Of a stretch of 64,000 nt of DNA, positions 28,117 to 36,748 are shown one piece after another. A program made the translations under genes and the position numbers. Every line of letters begins with the position of its first letter. The stretch's first letter is position 1. This stretch comes from Neobacillus endophyticus. Lineage in GTDB: Bacteria > Bacillota > Bacilli > Bacillales > Cytobacillaceae. Below the pieces are notes generated by a model. The model searched no databases. It saw only the letters and a list, made by a program, of their open reading frames with translations, and was not told the DNA's origin. Location of the stretch: the NCBI RefSeq assembly GCF_013248975.1, contig NZ_JABRWH010000001.1, positions 2,500,001 to 2,564,000 of the forward strand, given 5' to 3'.

Positions 28117-28335
28117 ATGAAACCCTCCAATAAACTTTGATGATTTTTATATTAATTGGAAGATGAAGAATGGTCATTGACTTAAATCAAGAGAATCAAT
28201 CATTTTGAAATTTATTCATATCTGCTGTAGCAAGTAATTTTGGAAATTTGTACTGAATGACGAACAGTTTACATTTTCTCCGTAATGAAATTTGGACGAA
28301 GTAGGACATTGTACTCAAATATATTTCCGTTTAAA

Positions 28336-28372
28336 TGAAAGCGTTGACATTTTAGAATTTGTGTGTTAAATT
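28336..28372 (+). promoter_or_regulatory. Catabolite-responsive element overlapping a sigma-A promoter
   Basis: TGAAAGCGTTGACA (28336-28349) fits the CcpA cre consensus TGWNANCGNTNWCA at every position, and its end is the -35 TTGACA (28344-28349). An extended -10 (TG at 28364, then TAAATT 28367-28372) follows at 17 bases. Transcription would start near 28379 and be blocked by CcpA on glucose. Confidence 0.85.
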
Positions 28373-28404
28373 TTACACAATCATTCAAATATTTGTTCTA
28401 TTTA

Positions 28405-28433
28405 GGATTGTTACTGAATAAGCAGGCAAAACC
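28405..28433 (+). promoter_or_regulatory. LicT/SacT-type ribonucleic antiterminator (RAT)
   Basis: Two conserved halves, GGATTGTTACTG (28405-28416) and GCAGGCAAAACC (28422-28433), have the spacing and internal bulges of RAT hairpins bound by BglG-family antiterminators. It is nearly identical to the B. subtilis bglP RAT. It overlaps the first arm of the terminator that follows. Confidence 0.95.
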
Positions 28434-28495
28434 TAAATCACCAACAGCGTAGGGCTCTGTATGTCCTATACTGTAGTGGTTTAGGTTTTTTTATT
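28428..28495 (+). terminator. Antiterminator-controlled terminator
   Basis: AAAACCTAAATCAC pairs with GTGGTTTAGGTTT (to 28488) around an inner ACAG/CTGT stem, followed by TTATT. Its first arm shares AAAACC with the RAT, so the two hairpins exclude each other. Confidence 0.92.
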
Positions 28496-28814
28496 GGCAA
28501 AAAGGAGGTGATGACTTGTAATTGTGCGATATTGAATAGACAACATGTTACATAAGATTAGTAGGTTATTATTTAAGACTAATACTTAAGGAAAGTTTCA
28601 TGTTGAGAGCTTTTTTCATATGGACATGTTACCAGTTTCTTAGAATGAAAATTTAAATGTCTCGCACAATCACAACAGTCAATATTATCAGCCGCTTAAT
28701 TATTAGCATTGCCATTGCAGCCAATGATGTTGCTCCAGTTGGGGATCCAGGATTTTATTTTTTTCGAGTTGCCTTTAAAGAGGCAGCTAAAAAAGGAGGC
28801 AGAGGAAATTGGTG

Positions 28815-30140
28815 ATGAAAAGGAAAAATTGGGTGAAATCGATCATGTTGGCAGGCACGGCAGCCATGCTATCCATTTCTTACAACACAGGTGTATTTGC
28901 GAAGGAGCTTCCAACGCAGCCGACATCATACAAAACAGTGACTGAAATCGAAGACTGGGGGGCTGCGATTACAAAAGTAATCGTGGATTTAGGGAGGCCG
29001 GTTCCACAGGGCTCTGTAACGGCAGATACGTTCAAAGTACATGTCGCAAGATATGATAATAGATTAGCTAATCCATTTTTAGGAGAGGGCGACAGGGGCG
29101 TTACAAAGGCTTATGTTTCTGATAAAGATGGAAACCCTGCAGTGAAGACAGGAAAATACGCAGTGTTAGAATTGAAAATCGCACCAAGCGATTCCCTTGG
29201 CTCCGCATTAAACTATGATTGGGCGGGAACGGGATTTAACAATTGGGTCGACAGTAACTATACGATTACACAGCAAAAGGATATTGTCACTAGTGCAGGA
29301 ACAGTTTCTGGACTTGTGGCAGATACATTTGCAGGTGGAACGAGAGTACTTGTTGATGATTTTAAAACTGGAAAAGCCACCTATGACAATACTACACTGA
29401 CATATGCAGACTTTACCCCCTCAAAAGATAATCATAAGAATCCATTAATTATCTGGCTGCATGGAATGGGAGAAGGTGGTACAGATCCAACGATTCCTAT
29501 TTCCGCAAATAAAGCAGATAACTTTGCCTCAAAAGAGATTCAATCCTATTTTGACGGAGCCTATGTTTTGGCACCACAAACACCTACCTATTGGATGGAT
29601 GGTTTAACTGGATTTGGAGATGGAACATCAAAATATGAAAATGCTCTTATGTCGTTGATCAAAGATTACGTTGCGAATCACAAGGACATTGATTCAAACA
29701 GAATCTACATTGGCGGAGATTCCAACGGCGGCTATATGACCATGCTTATGGCACGAGATTATACCAATTATTTTGCTGCGGCCTTCCCAACATGTGAAGC
29801 CCTAAGAGATACATTAATTTCTGATGCCGACATTCAAAAAATGAAAGGCCTTCCACTTTGGTTCACTGCTGCCAAAACAGATACCACAGTACCGCCAGTT
29901 GACTACGTAGTTCCAACTTATAATCGTTTGGTGCAAGCAGGAGCAACCAATGTTCATTTATCATTATTTGATGATGTACATGATCCATCTGGTTTATACC
30001 AAAATGCGGACGGAACTCCTTTTGTGTACCCGGGACATTGGTCTTGGATTTATGTCTATAACAATCTTCCAACGGACACCATCAATGGAAAAACAACGTC
30101 AATTATGGAATGGTTGGCAGCCCAATCATTAAATAAATAA
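28815..30140 (+). CDS. Secreted alpha/beta-hydrolase esterase with N-terminal Ig-like domain
   Basis: 441 residues. Signal peptide MKRKNWVKSIMLAGTAAMLS with cleavage near VFA-KE. Residues about 30-200 form a beta-rich domain; an alpha/beta hydrolase domain follows with oxyanion loop LHGMGEGG (215-222), nucleophile Ser303 in GGDSNGG, and likely Asp (TAAKTDTTVPP) and His (PGHWSW) partners. The layout resembles EstA-type esterases with an immunoglobulin-like domain and the polymer esterases near them. Control by a cre and a LicT-type RAT (28336-28495) suggests action on plant glycosides, but 320 bases separate leader and gene. ATG 28815 follows AGAGGA; TTG 28809 and GTG 28812 are possible. Confidence 0.87.
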   Translation: MKRKNWVKSIMLAGTAAMLSISYNTGVFAKELPTQPTSYKTVTEIEDWGAAITKVIVDLGRPVPQGSVTADTFKVHVARYDNRLANPFLGEGDRGVTKAYVSDKDGNPAVKTGKYAVLELKIAPSDSLGSALNYDWAGTGFNNWVDSNYTITQQKDIVTSAGTVSGLVADTFAGGTRVLVDDFKTGKATYDNTTLTYADFTPSKDNHKNPLIIWLHGMGEGGTDPTIPISANKADNFASKEIQSYFDGAYVLAPQTPTYWMDGLTGFGDGTSKYENALMSLIKDYVANHKDIDSNRIYIGGDSNGGYMTMLMARDYTNYFAAAFPTCEALRDTLISDADIQKMKGLPLWFTAAKTDTTVPPVDYVVPTYNRLVQAGATNVHLSLFDDVHDPSGLYQNADGTPFVYPGHWSWIYVYNNLPTDTINGKTTSIMEWLAAQSLNK

Positions 30141-30146
30141 AAAGTT

Positions 30147-30190
30147 AATGCAAAGAAGGACCTCTTTTTAAGGTCCTTCTTTGCATTTAT
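30147..30190 (+). terminator. Terminator of the esterase gene
   Basis: Perfect 17-bp stem: AATGCAAAGAAGGACCT and its complement (30170-30186) around CTTTTTA, followed by TATTA. Confidence 0.92.
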
Positions 30191-30295
30191 TAGTAATAAA
30201 AAAAGATATGATTAACAATGCTTCTAAACAGTTAAAATCATATCTGTTTCTATAACTATGACCTAATTGTGTTGTTACAGCCTTATAGACAAACA

Positions 30296-30727
30296 TTATT
30301 CCTCAATAGAATACTTTTCTCGAATAGCTGCAATTCCCTCTTTGCATACCCCATAGGAAAGCCAGGAACAGCCTTTACATATATAATCTAGATCATCGGG
30401 TTTCACTTTTTCTGCTGTTAATCGTACTAAAAAGGATTTATTGTAAACCGCTCCGTCAATTAGTCCTAGCTGATGAATGGTTTTATTGTCCATTGACAGG
30501 ACATGTTCATTGGAGCCCATGCTGGCTTCACAGGTGGTTTTCCCTTTATTCGGGCAAACCGCGCAAGTATCATCTAATGCGGCCACTACTTTTATGGGGA
30601 AATCTACTCTATCATCCCTGATATCTTCTACAATTTCCCGCATCTTCTCCACAAATTCTGGGCTGTAGCCCATTCCACGAAATCCATGCACACATAATAA
30701 ATGGTGGCCTCTTAGAACCAAACTCAA
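30296..30727 (-). CDS. DUF1284-family cysteine-rich protein
   Basis: 143 residues starting LVLRGHHLLCVHGFRGMGYS, the family signature. Eight cysteines include two CxxC-x(n)-C groups (CAVCPNKGKTTC and CKGCSWLSYGVC), a plausible Fe-S or zinc site. Cytoplasmic, function unknown. It stands alone between the esterase terminator and a 300-base gap; the ATG follows GGGGGGATTATGG on the minus strand. Confidence 0.87.
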   Translation of the reverse strand: MSLVLRGHHLLCVHGFRGMGYSPEFVEKMREIVEDIRDDRVDFPIKVVAALDDTCAVCPNKGKTTCEASMGSNEHVLSMDNKTIHQLGLIDGAVYNKSFLVRLTAEKVKPDDLDYICKGCSWLSYGVCKEGIAAIREKYSIEE

Positions 30728-31029
30728 CCATAATCCCCCCTTGTCACTATCATTATATCAGCTGTAATCCAAAAACATTCAACTTTATGAAGTGAAATGA
30801 GTTAATAAAAATTTAAGTTTAATAGAATAAAGTAGAGGCACAAACATGACAAGAAATATAATAAGGATAGTTAAGGGAAGTTCAAAAGTGTATGGAACAA
30901 GAGTTGAAATTCCTGTTTAAGGGTAATCAGGAAATTGTCAATTGGTAGAAAATAGGGTGAACGGGTGAAAGCCAATAGGAGCAAAATTGCCTCGGAAGAG
31001 CGATTTAACTTCTATTGGCTTTTTAATGG
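30728..31029. other. Intergenic region with hairpins
   Basis: Holds an inverted repeat AAAGCCAATAG/CTATTGGCTTT (30968-30978, 31012-31022) with a T-run on the plus strand, so possibly a terminator for both yunB and an unseen plus transcript, and a smaller hairpin TTCCTG/CAGGAA near 30912-30935. A 24-codon plus frame beginning MTRNIIRIVKG near 30847 has a weak ribosome site; I do not call it a gene. Confidence 0.4.
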
Positions 31030-31776
31030 TTATTTTGCCGGCACTGTTATCGGGAGACCATTATTTCCGCCTTGATTATAATAGGTTGGCACTTTCCCTT
31101 GGACAAATAAGTCACCGATTTTAATTACCTTTGTTAAATCTGTTTCTTTTGTCAGGTAGGGGATAATGACATTCATTTTAACTTTAATGATCAAATTAAT
31201 TTCAAGGAATGTATTGTTTATACCTGTTTCTCTGACCACTGTTTGAATATCGGAGGTAACATCCCCAAGAATTTCATAGCGTACGGGAATTTTTGGACCC
31301 ATATTGGCGAATATAGCGATATTTGTTGCCACACCGATTGGGATTTTGTAAATGACGCCGCTAGAGTCTAAATTGTTAAAAAGCTCTGGATCATTCTTAA
31401 ATGACTTTAATTCACTTAAATTTCCCGTTTCTACATAATGCAAATACTGCTCCACTCTTTGGGTGGAGTCTGCGATCACTCGGTTATAGATTTGCGGGTT
31501 AAAGCTATAGCTAACTTCCCCATCTGATGTATGGGTAATGATTAACTTGTTGATATCTATGTTATCTGTGATTTTTTTCGAAATGGCGTCGTTGATGGCA
31601 TCTGATGCAAATTGGCGGGCCCTGGTATTCGCAACTGTCATTATGCTTGGCGTGATATTTTTGTTGACTATCCATAACCCAATTGCTGTGGAAATAAGGA
31701 AGAAAACAAAAGATAATAACAAGACATATTTAAAAGGCATGGGACCTCGCCGTCTCTTTACTCTTATAAACCTCAT
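31030..31776 (-). CDS. yunB: Sporulation protein YunB
   Basis: 248 residues. Basic N-terminus then one membrane helix (YVLLLSFVFFLISTAIGLWI) anchoring a domain outside the mother-cell cytosol; the stretch TRARQFASDAINDAI near 53 and the C-terminal KMNVIIPYLTKETDLTK are typical of YunB, a sigma-E-dependent protein needed for normal B. subtilis sporulation. The molecular role is unknown. It is divergent from the tubulin-like gene; the 158-base gap between them would hold both promoters, but I could not firmly place a sigma-E site. RBS AAAGGAGG on the minus strand. Confidence 0.92.
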   Translation of the reverse strand: MRFIRVKRRRGPMPFKYVLLLSFVFFLISTAIGLWIVNKNITPSIMTVANTRARQFASDAINDAISKKITDNIDINKLIITHTSDGEVSYSFNPQIYNRVIADSTQRVEQYLHYVETGNLSELKSFKNDPELFNNLDSSGVIYKIPIGVATNIAIFANMGPKIPVRYEILGDVTSDIQTVVRETGINNTFLEINLIIKVKMNVIIPYLTKETDLTKVIKIGDLFVQGKVPTYYNQGGNNGLPITVPAK

Positions 31777-31934
31777 AGCAAAACCTCCTTTAGTACATGT
31801 ATATATCTCACAGATGAATAAATAACAAAAAGCTGTGTTTTATTGTGATAGCTGGGAAAATATGATTTTTTTAATGAACAAGTCTAAATCTGTAAAACAT
31901 GAGTATTATCTTAGTAAGATAAGGAGGCGATTGG

Positions 31935-33044
31935 GTGAAATCAATTGGAATCTTGGGTGTAGGTCAGGCTGGCGGTAATATTGCTGAGATAGCATCAACC
32001 TTAGGCTTTCAAACCGCACTTATCAATACAAACCAACGGGATGGCTTAGTGAACACAAAGGTAGAAAGGAAATATTTTGTTCCAGGCTACAATGGTGCGG
32101 GGCAAGACCGGTCCATTGGCTTGAGAGCCGTAAATGATCATTATCATGAGATGATTGATTTTGTGAAAGGTTCATTTAAAAATATTAAACTTTTATTAGT
32201 GGCATTTTCTACTGATGGCGGCACTGGTTCAGGGATGAGTCCGCTGTTGATTGATTTGTTACTAGACCAGCTTCCTGGTGTAAATATTGGGGCGATTGCG
32301 ATTGTTCCAGATCGGAATGTACTAGCTGGAAACCGAATCAACGCAGCAGAGTGTATCGTGGAAATTTCTAAAATAGAAGATATCTCTTCTGTGTTCCTTG
32401 TGGACAATGATCAAATGCGAAAGCAAAACCCGCAATCAAGCAAACAGCAAATCTATTTATCTTCAAACCATCAAGTAATGGAAGCCATCTGCCATATCTT
32501 GCAGGTAACACAAAAGAGTTCATTGTACGGTAATTTTGATGAAACCGATCTTTTGAATATTTTAAGCACCAGGGGCGTAACGATTATTTCTTCAGCCGCA
32601 GTCACTGATGCGAAGACAACTTCGGACGTTGCCAGCAAAATCCATCAATCGTGGGCAAATTCTGTTTTCTGTCCGGTGGAATCAACCGGGGTGATTCGTG
32701 CTGGCCTTATTTATGAAGGGCCGGAGAAAATGTCAAAACTTATAAATGTTCCAGCTATTTTTGAACGAGTCGGTGAGCCGTTGGAATTATTTGAAGGAAC
32801 CTATGTTTCTGAATCAGATCCTACAATCACAACGATTCTTGCAGGCTTGCCATTCCCCAATAAGCGGCTGATGGCCATTGAGGATTTCCTTGAAAAGAAT
32901 AAGGACCGTCTGCAAAGTCTTGTGACCAAGGAGCATACTCAGAAATATGAGTCGCAAATAGCTTGGGCATCGAACCTAAAAGCACGACCTCCAGAAAGAA
33001 AATCAGGGACTATAACATCGAAGTTAGCAAAGTATCAAAGATAA
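31935..33044 (+). CDS. FtsZ/tubulin-superfamily GTPase (chromosomal TubZ-like paralogue)
   Basis: 369 residues. Has the GTP-binding signs of the superfamily: GVGQAGGNIAE at residues 8-18 (FtsZ GVGGAGGN), the tubulin signature DGGTGSG at 94-100, and the T7 catalytic loop N-x-D-x-x-D as NFDETD at 200-205, so polymerisation-coupled GTP hydrolysis is possible. It lacks the CTP tail of FtsZ that binds FtsA/ZipA/SepF, ending instead in a basic stretch (RPPERKSGTITSKLAKYQ). No TubR-like DNA-binding gene or centromere repeats adjoin it. Start GTG after AAGGAGG. Divergent from yunB, so a spore-related role is possible but unproven. Confidence 0.85.
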   Translation: MKSIGILGVGQAGGNIAEIASTLGFQTALINTNQRDGLVNTKVERKYFVPGYNGAGQDRSIGLRAVNDHYHEMIDFVKGSFKNIKLLLVAFSTDGGTGSGMSPLLIDLLLDQLPGVNIGAIAIVPDRNVLAGNRINAAECIVEISKIEDISSVFLVDNDQMRKQNPQSSKQQIYLSSNHQVMEAICHILQVTQKSSLYGNFDETDLLNILSTRGVTIISSAAVTDAKTTSDVASKIHQSWANSVFCPVESTGVIRAGLIYEGPEKMSKLINVPAIFERVGEPLELFEGTYVSESDPTITTILAGLPFPNKRLMAIEDFLEKNKDRLQSLVTKEHTQKYESQIAWASNLKARPPERKSGTITSKLAKYQR

Positions 33045-33234
33045 AAAAGAATTTATTTGCCTTTTCAAAGTTTGAGCGTAGTACCAAATAAGAGTAAAAA
33101 CTGTGCTCATTTTTTCTTCGTGCGTTAATTACTTAATATAGGGAAAAGCGTTCTAAGTTAGTTTGCGGAGTGCCAAAAAAGAGAAAGAGTTCTGTTCTCC
33201 TATTTGGAGTTTGCAAAATTAAAGAATGTAATAA

Positions 33235-33285
33235 GGGTCTGTTCACCGCAACGTTTACGAGGCGTGGGGCAGACTCTTTTATTTA
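33235..33285 (+). terminator. Terminator in the gap between the tubulin-like gene and ctaB
   Basis: Arms GTCTGTTCACCGC and GCGTGGGGCAGAC (G-T pairs allowed) followed by TCTTTTATTTA. It is 190 bases after the GTPase gene; the sequence between (33045-33234) shows no gene. Confidence 0.75.
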
Positions 33286-33435
33286 TCCTTATTTTTGATG
33301 TTGAAACATTAAAAAATATGTTAAGATAGAAGATATGCTAAAATGACATTGTAGATGGCACTTTGTGTCTAGTCGGTAAAATAGAGGTTATGCCTTCGTA
33401 TAGCATTTCGTTAAAAAATATGAGCGGGTGATAAA

Positions 33436-34353
33436 ATGAGTAAAGAAAGTATCGTTACTGCTGAGAATGGCAGAGATTCAGCATTATCGAGTTCCACTTT
33501 GTTTTCAGACCTGAGGCTGCTTTTTAAAGGACCTGTGTTAATTGCAAATGCCTTGCCGATCTTTACAGGATTTTGGCTTGCGCTGTATTTTACAGGTGCT
33601 TCTTTCATGGAGAATTTAGATTTGTTTTTATTAACGTTAATAGGCGGCACATTAGTGATGGCAGGAGCGCTTGTCATCAATAACTGGTATGATGTTGATA
33701 TTGATACCATTATGGACCGTACGAAAAATCGGCCGACGGTTACGGGCCATTTCTCTCTCAAGGCAGTTTTAACATTAGGGATTGTTATTTCTGTACTTGG
33801 GTTTGTTTTATTGGCATTTACGACGATGGATGCCGTTGTATATGGATTTATTGGCTGGGTGACTTATGTCATTATGTATACGATGTGGACCAAACGGAAA
33901 TATACTCTTAACACTGTGGTGGGGAGTATTTCTGGAGCAGTTACACCCTTGATCGGCTGGACAGCCGTAGATCCCGGGTTTCATTTTGTTCCGATCGTTC
34001 TGGCACTGCTTCTTTTTATCTTCCAAATGCCGCATACTTTTGCCATTGCGATGAAGAAATGGAAGGAATATAAGGCGGCAAATGTTGCCATGCTTCCGGT
34101 TGTGCACGGATTTGGAATTACAAAGCGGCTGATGGTTGTTTATATTGCTAGTCTGTTGCCAATCCCGTTCTTTCTACTAACGTTTGGTTCAGTATTTGTT
34201 GTTCTAGCCACATTGCTTAATGTTGGCTGGCTTGCAGTAAGTCTTTATGGATTTTTTACAAAAGACGATATGAAATGGGCTCATGTTAACTTCCTGTATT
34301 CTGTTAATTATATTACTGTTATGTTTCTGATGATGATCATATTTACGATTTAA
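33436..34353 (+). CDS. ctaB: Protoheme IX farnesyltransferase (heme O synthase)
   Basis: 305-residue UbiA-type prenyltransferase with about eight membrane helices that attaches farnesyl to heme B for cytochrome oxidase. First Asp-rich motif NNWYDVDIDTIMDRTKNRP near 77-95 (NxxxDxxxD) binds the prenyl diphosphate through Mg2+; YTMWTKRKYTLNTVVGSISG is the second conserved loop. In many Bacillus genomes ctaB sits with ctaA and ctaCDEF; here it is solitary, so this may be a second copy (inference). A leader of unknown content precedes it (33286-33435). RBS GAGCGGGTGAT. Confidence 0.94.
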   Translation: MSKESIVTAENGRDSALSSSTLFSDLRLLFKGPVLIANALPIFTGFWLALYFTGASFMENLDLFLLTLIGGTLVMAGALVINNWYDVDIDTIMDRTKNRPTVTGHFSLKAVLTLGIVISVLGFVLLAFTTMDAVVYGFIGWVTYVIMYTMWTKRKYTLNTVVGSISGAVTPLIGWTAVDPGFHFVPIVLALLLFIFQMPHTFAIAMKKWKEYKAANVAMLPVVHGFGITKRLMVVYIASLLPIPFFLLTFGSVFVVLATLLNVGWLAVSLYGFFTKDDMKWAHVNFLYSVNYITVMFLMMIIFTI

Positions 34354-34356
34354 ATA

Positions 34357-34406
34357 GGACAGCCTCCCACCGTATATATTGCGGTCAGGGAGGCTGTTTC
34401 ATTTTT
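34357..34406 (+). terminator. Terminator of ctaB
   Basis: Perfect 10-bp stem ACAGCCTCCC/GGGAGGCTGT (34359-34368, 34388-34397) extended by ACCG/CGGT, followed by TTCATTTTT. Confidence 0.93.
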
Positions 34407-34618
34407 GCTGATAGGAAAGGAACTCTCTGCTATTCCCTCTCTTTCATCGTCCTTAGAGGTTGCTAATCGGAGAGTTTTCTTTATAGACGCAGGGCATTCA
34501 GTGGATTTTTTATGTAGATTTAGAAAATTCAAATACATTTTTTGAAATAAAAGTGGTAGAATGAGAAAAATGCAACAAGACGAGCCTTTTTATTAGGGCT
34601 CCATTTTGGAGGAGTATT

Positions 34619-35497
34619 ATGGTGAATTATTCTACTGAAAAAATCGAACGGGTGCGTATTTTAATCTCATGTCAGGATCAGCCTGGGATTGTCGCAGCAG
34701 TTTCGCAAGTTTTGTTTCAATATAAGGGCAATATTGTCCAATCTGATCAGCACACAACCGATCCAATCGGCGGTATGTTTTTTATGAGAATTGAAGCCGA
34801 TATTGAGGATTATGAAATAAATAGTAACAAAATTTCGGATGAGTTTCAGGGATTAGCCGAGCGTTTTAAGATGAATTGGCGTTTGGAACGGGCCAGCAAA
34901 AAGAAACGGGTTGCGATTTTTGTCTCTAAAGAAGACCATTGTTTATGGGAGCTTCTTTGGCAGCAAAAGGCAGGACATCTCGATGCCGAGTTTGCAGTCA
35001 TAATCAGCAATCATCCAGATATGCAGAGAATTGCGGAAGAAATGAATATTCCCTATTACTATCTTCCAGTAAAAGCAGGAAATAAGGCTGAAGTAGAAAA
35101 ACAGCAAATTGAATTGGTTCGAAAATATAAAGCGGATGTCCTCATTCTTGCCAGATATATGCAAATTCTTTCATCAGACTTTACCAGGACATTCCCGAAT
35201 CAAATTATCAATATCCACCATTCCTTTTTGCCGGCGTTTATCGGGGCAAATCCATATGCCCGTGCATATGAGCGCGGCGTAAAGCTGATTGGTGCTACGG
35301 CCCACTATGTCACAGATGAACTGGATGAAGGTCCGATCATCGAGCAGGATGTACAGCGGGTAAACCATCGTGACCAGCTGGAAGATCTAAAAAATATAGG
35401 AAAATACATTGAGCGGACAGTATTGGCCCGCGCAGTTAAATGGCATATCGAAGACCGGGTTTTGACCTACGGAAATAAAACGATTGTTTTTTCATAG
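34619..35497 (+). CDS. purU: Formyltetrahydrofolate deformylase
   Basis: 292 residues, cytoplasmic. Hydrolyses 10-formyl-THF to formate and THF, feeding formate to purine synthesis and balancing one-carbon pools. N-terminal ACT-like domain (RVRILISCQDQPGIVAAVSQ) senses small ligands; the C-terminal formyltransferase domain holds the Asn-His-Asp catalytic set in INIHHSFLPAF (near 203), GATAHYVT and DELDEGPII. Start ATG at 34619 after TTGGAGGAG. A small inverted repeat GAGCC/GGCTC near 34583-34601 lies just before the ribosome site and might affect translation. Strong terminator follows. Confidence 0.95.
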   Translation: MVNYSTEKIERVRILISCQDQPGIVAAVSQVLFQYKGNIVQSDQHTTDPIGGMFFMRIEADIEDYEINSNKISDEFQGLAERFKMNWRLERASKKKRVAIFVSKEDHCLWELLWQQKAGHLDAEFAVIISNHPDMQRIAEEMNIPYYYLPVKAGNKAEVEKQQIELVRKYKADVLILARYMQILSSDFTRTFPNQIINIHHSFLPAFIGANPYARAYERGVKLIGATAHYVTDELDEGPIIEQDVQRVNHRDQLEDLKNIGKYIERTVLARAVKWHIEDRVLTYGNKTIVFS

Positions 35498-35512
35498 TGT
35501 TAATGTACGCGT

Positions 35513-35546
35513 GAAAAAGAAGCAGCATGTGCTGCTTCTTTTTCTG
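35513..35546 (+). terminator. Terminator of purU
   Basis: GAAAAAGAAGCAGCA and TGCTGCTTCTTTTTC with a two-base loop (35513-35544). Perfectly symmetrical. Confidence 0.92.
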
Positions 35547-35647
35547 TGTGAGCATGTATGGTTGGTTCATTGAGGAAAGAGCATACCAGGATATATAAGA
35601 TTTACACCCTCCTAAAAGATCTGGTAACGTGAAAATAGTTTTCAGGG

Positions 35648-36637
35648 TTATATTTTGACAACAAATCTTCCTTTTGCCTGCCCCTTTAAAATCACAGATA
35701 GGGCTTCTGGAAGTTCTTCAAGACTAATTTCCTTGGCAATATCCTCTAATAGCTTCGGTTTTAAATCTGAAGCCATTCGGCTCCAAAGCTTTTCACGGAC
35801 ATCCATCGGGCAATAAACGGAATCAATCCCCAACAGATTGATTCCGCGGAGAATGAATGGAAATACGGTAGCTGGAACATTTCCGCCACCTGTCAGACCG
35901 GATACAGCAACAGAGCCGTCGTATTGAAGTTTGCTTAAAATAGAAGCAAGCTGCTCTCCGCCAACTGGATCCACTGCACCAGCCCAAATCTTTTTGTCCA
36001 AGGCCTTTATTTTTCCATTAAACACCTCTTCACGGGACAGAATTTCTTTCGCTCCAAGTTTAAGTAAAAATTCTTGCTCGGAAGCTTTTCCGGTACTTGC
36101 TGCAACATCGTAGCCCCTTTGCGCAAGCATCGCAACAGCAAGACTGCCGACACCTCCGGTAGCACCAGTCACGAGCACTTTACCTTTTTCGGGAGTTAAG
36201 CCGTTTTCCTCCAATCTTTGAATCGAAAGTGCTGCCGTAAATCCTGCTGTCCCGTAAATCATCGCTTCTTTCAAGCTTAAATTATCCGGTAATGGAACAA
36301 TCCAGTCTCCTGGAATCCGGGCATATTCGCTAAATCCGCCATAATGTGAAACTCCAATCTCATAGCTTGTCGCAATAACAAGATCACCTTCTTGATAGCG
36401 CGGATCAGCAGATGAAACCACGGTTCCAGCTAAATCAATTCCGGGAACAAATGGATATGTACTGACAATTTTTCCATTTGGAATACTTGCTAAGCCATCC
36501 TTATAGTTAATGCTTGAATAGGCTACTTTAATTAAAACATCAGCTTCTGGTAGCTTATCAAACGTAAGATTTTGGATACCTGTCGTAAAATCCGTATCCG
36601 CTTTATTGACGATAAAAGCTTTAAATGTTTCCTTCAC
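35648..36637 (-). CDS. YhdH/YhfP-type medium-chain reductase (acrylyl-CoA reductase/quinone oxidoreductase)
   Basis: 329 residues, cytoplasmic NADPH-dependent. Two-domain medium-chain dehydrogenase/reductase without the structural or catalytic zinc cysteines of alcohol dehydrogenases. Conserved SSINYKDGLA near 42-51, FVPGIDLAGTVV, and the NADPH loop VTGATGGVGSLAVAML near 156-171. This subgroup (B. subtilis YhfP, E. coli YhdH/AcuI) reduces acrylyl-CoA; older annotations say quinone oxidoreductase. Ends with its stop 100 bases from the purU terminator. Divergently transcribed from nnr across a short region. RBS GGAGGGA on the minus strand. Confidence 0.9.
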   Translation of the reverse strand: MKETFKAFIVNKADTDFTTGIQNLTFDKLPEADVLIKVAYSSINYKDGLASIPNGKIVSTYPFVPGIDLAGTVVSSADPRYQEGDLVIATSYEIGVSHYGGFSEYARIPGDWIVPLPDNLSLKEAMIYGTAGFTAALSIQRLEENGLTPEKGKVLVTGATGGVGSLAVAMLAQRGYDVAASTGKASEQEFLLKLGAKEILSREEVFNGKIKALDKKIWAGAVDPVGGEQLASILSKLQYDGSVAVSGLTGGGNVPATVFPFILRGINLLGIDSVYCPMDVREKLWSRMASDLKPKLLEDIAKEISLEELPEALSVILKGQAKGRFVVKI

Positions 36638-36698
36638 AATGGTTCCCTCCCAGTTCCAATTTTACCTCCATCATACAATATTATGAATAAGCCTGTCA

Positions 36699-36727
36699 GT
36701 GCAATACTGCTAAAAGTTTCCTATAAT
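36699..36727 (+). promoter_or_regulatory. Probable sigma-A promoter of the nnr gene
   Basis: GTGCAA (36699-36704), 17 bases, then a perfect -10 TATAAT (36722-36727); the start codon is only 22 bases further, so the leader is about 15 nt with GAGGGGG. Confidence 0.6.
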
Positions 36728-36748
36728 AATGGCGAGGGGGGATTTCTT

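Noticed and set aside
28657..28815. 52-codon frame between the antiterminator leader and the esterase
   Set aside because: No ribosome site and no recognisable protein features. It would overlap the esterase start.
36572..36748. N-terminal extension of the nnr frame
   Set aside because: Overlaps the start of the divergent reductase gene and the TATAAT promoter; not part of the family.
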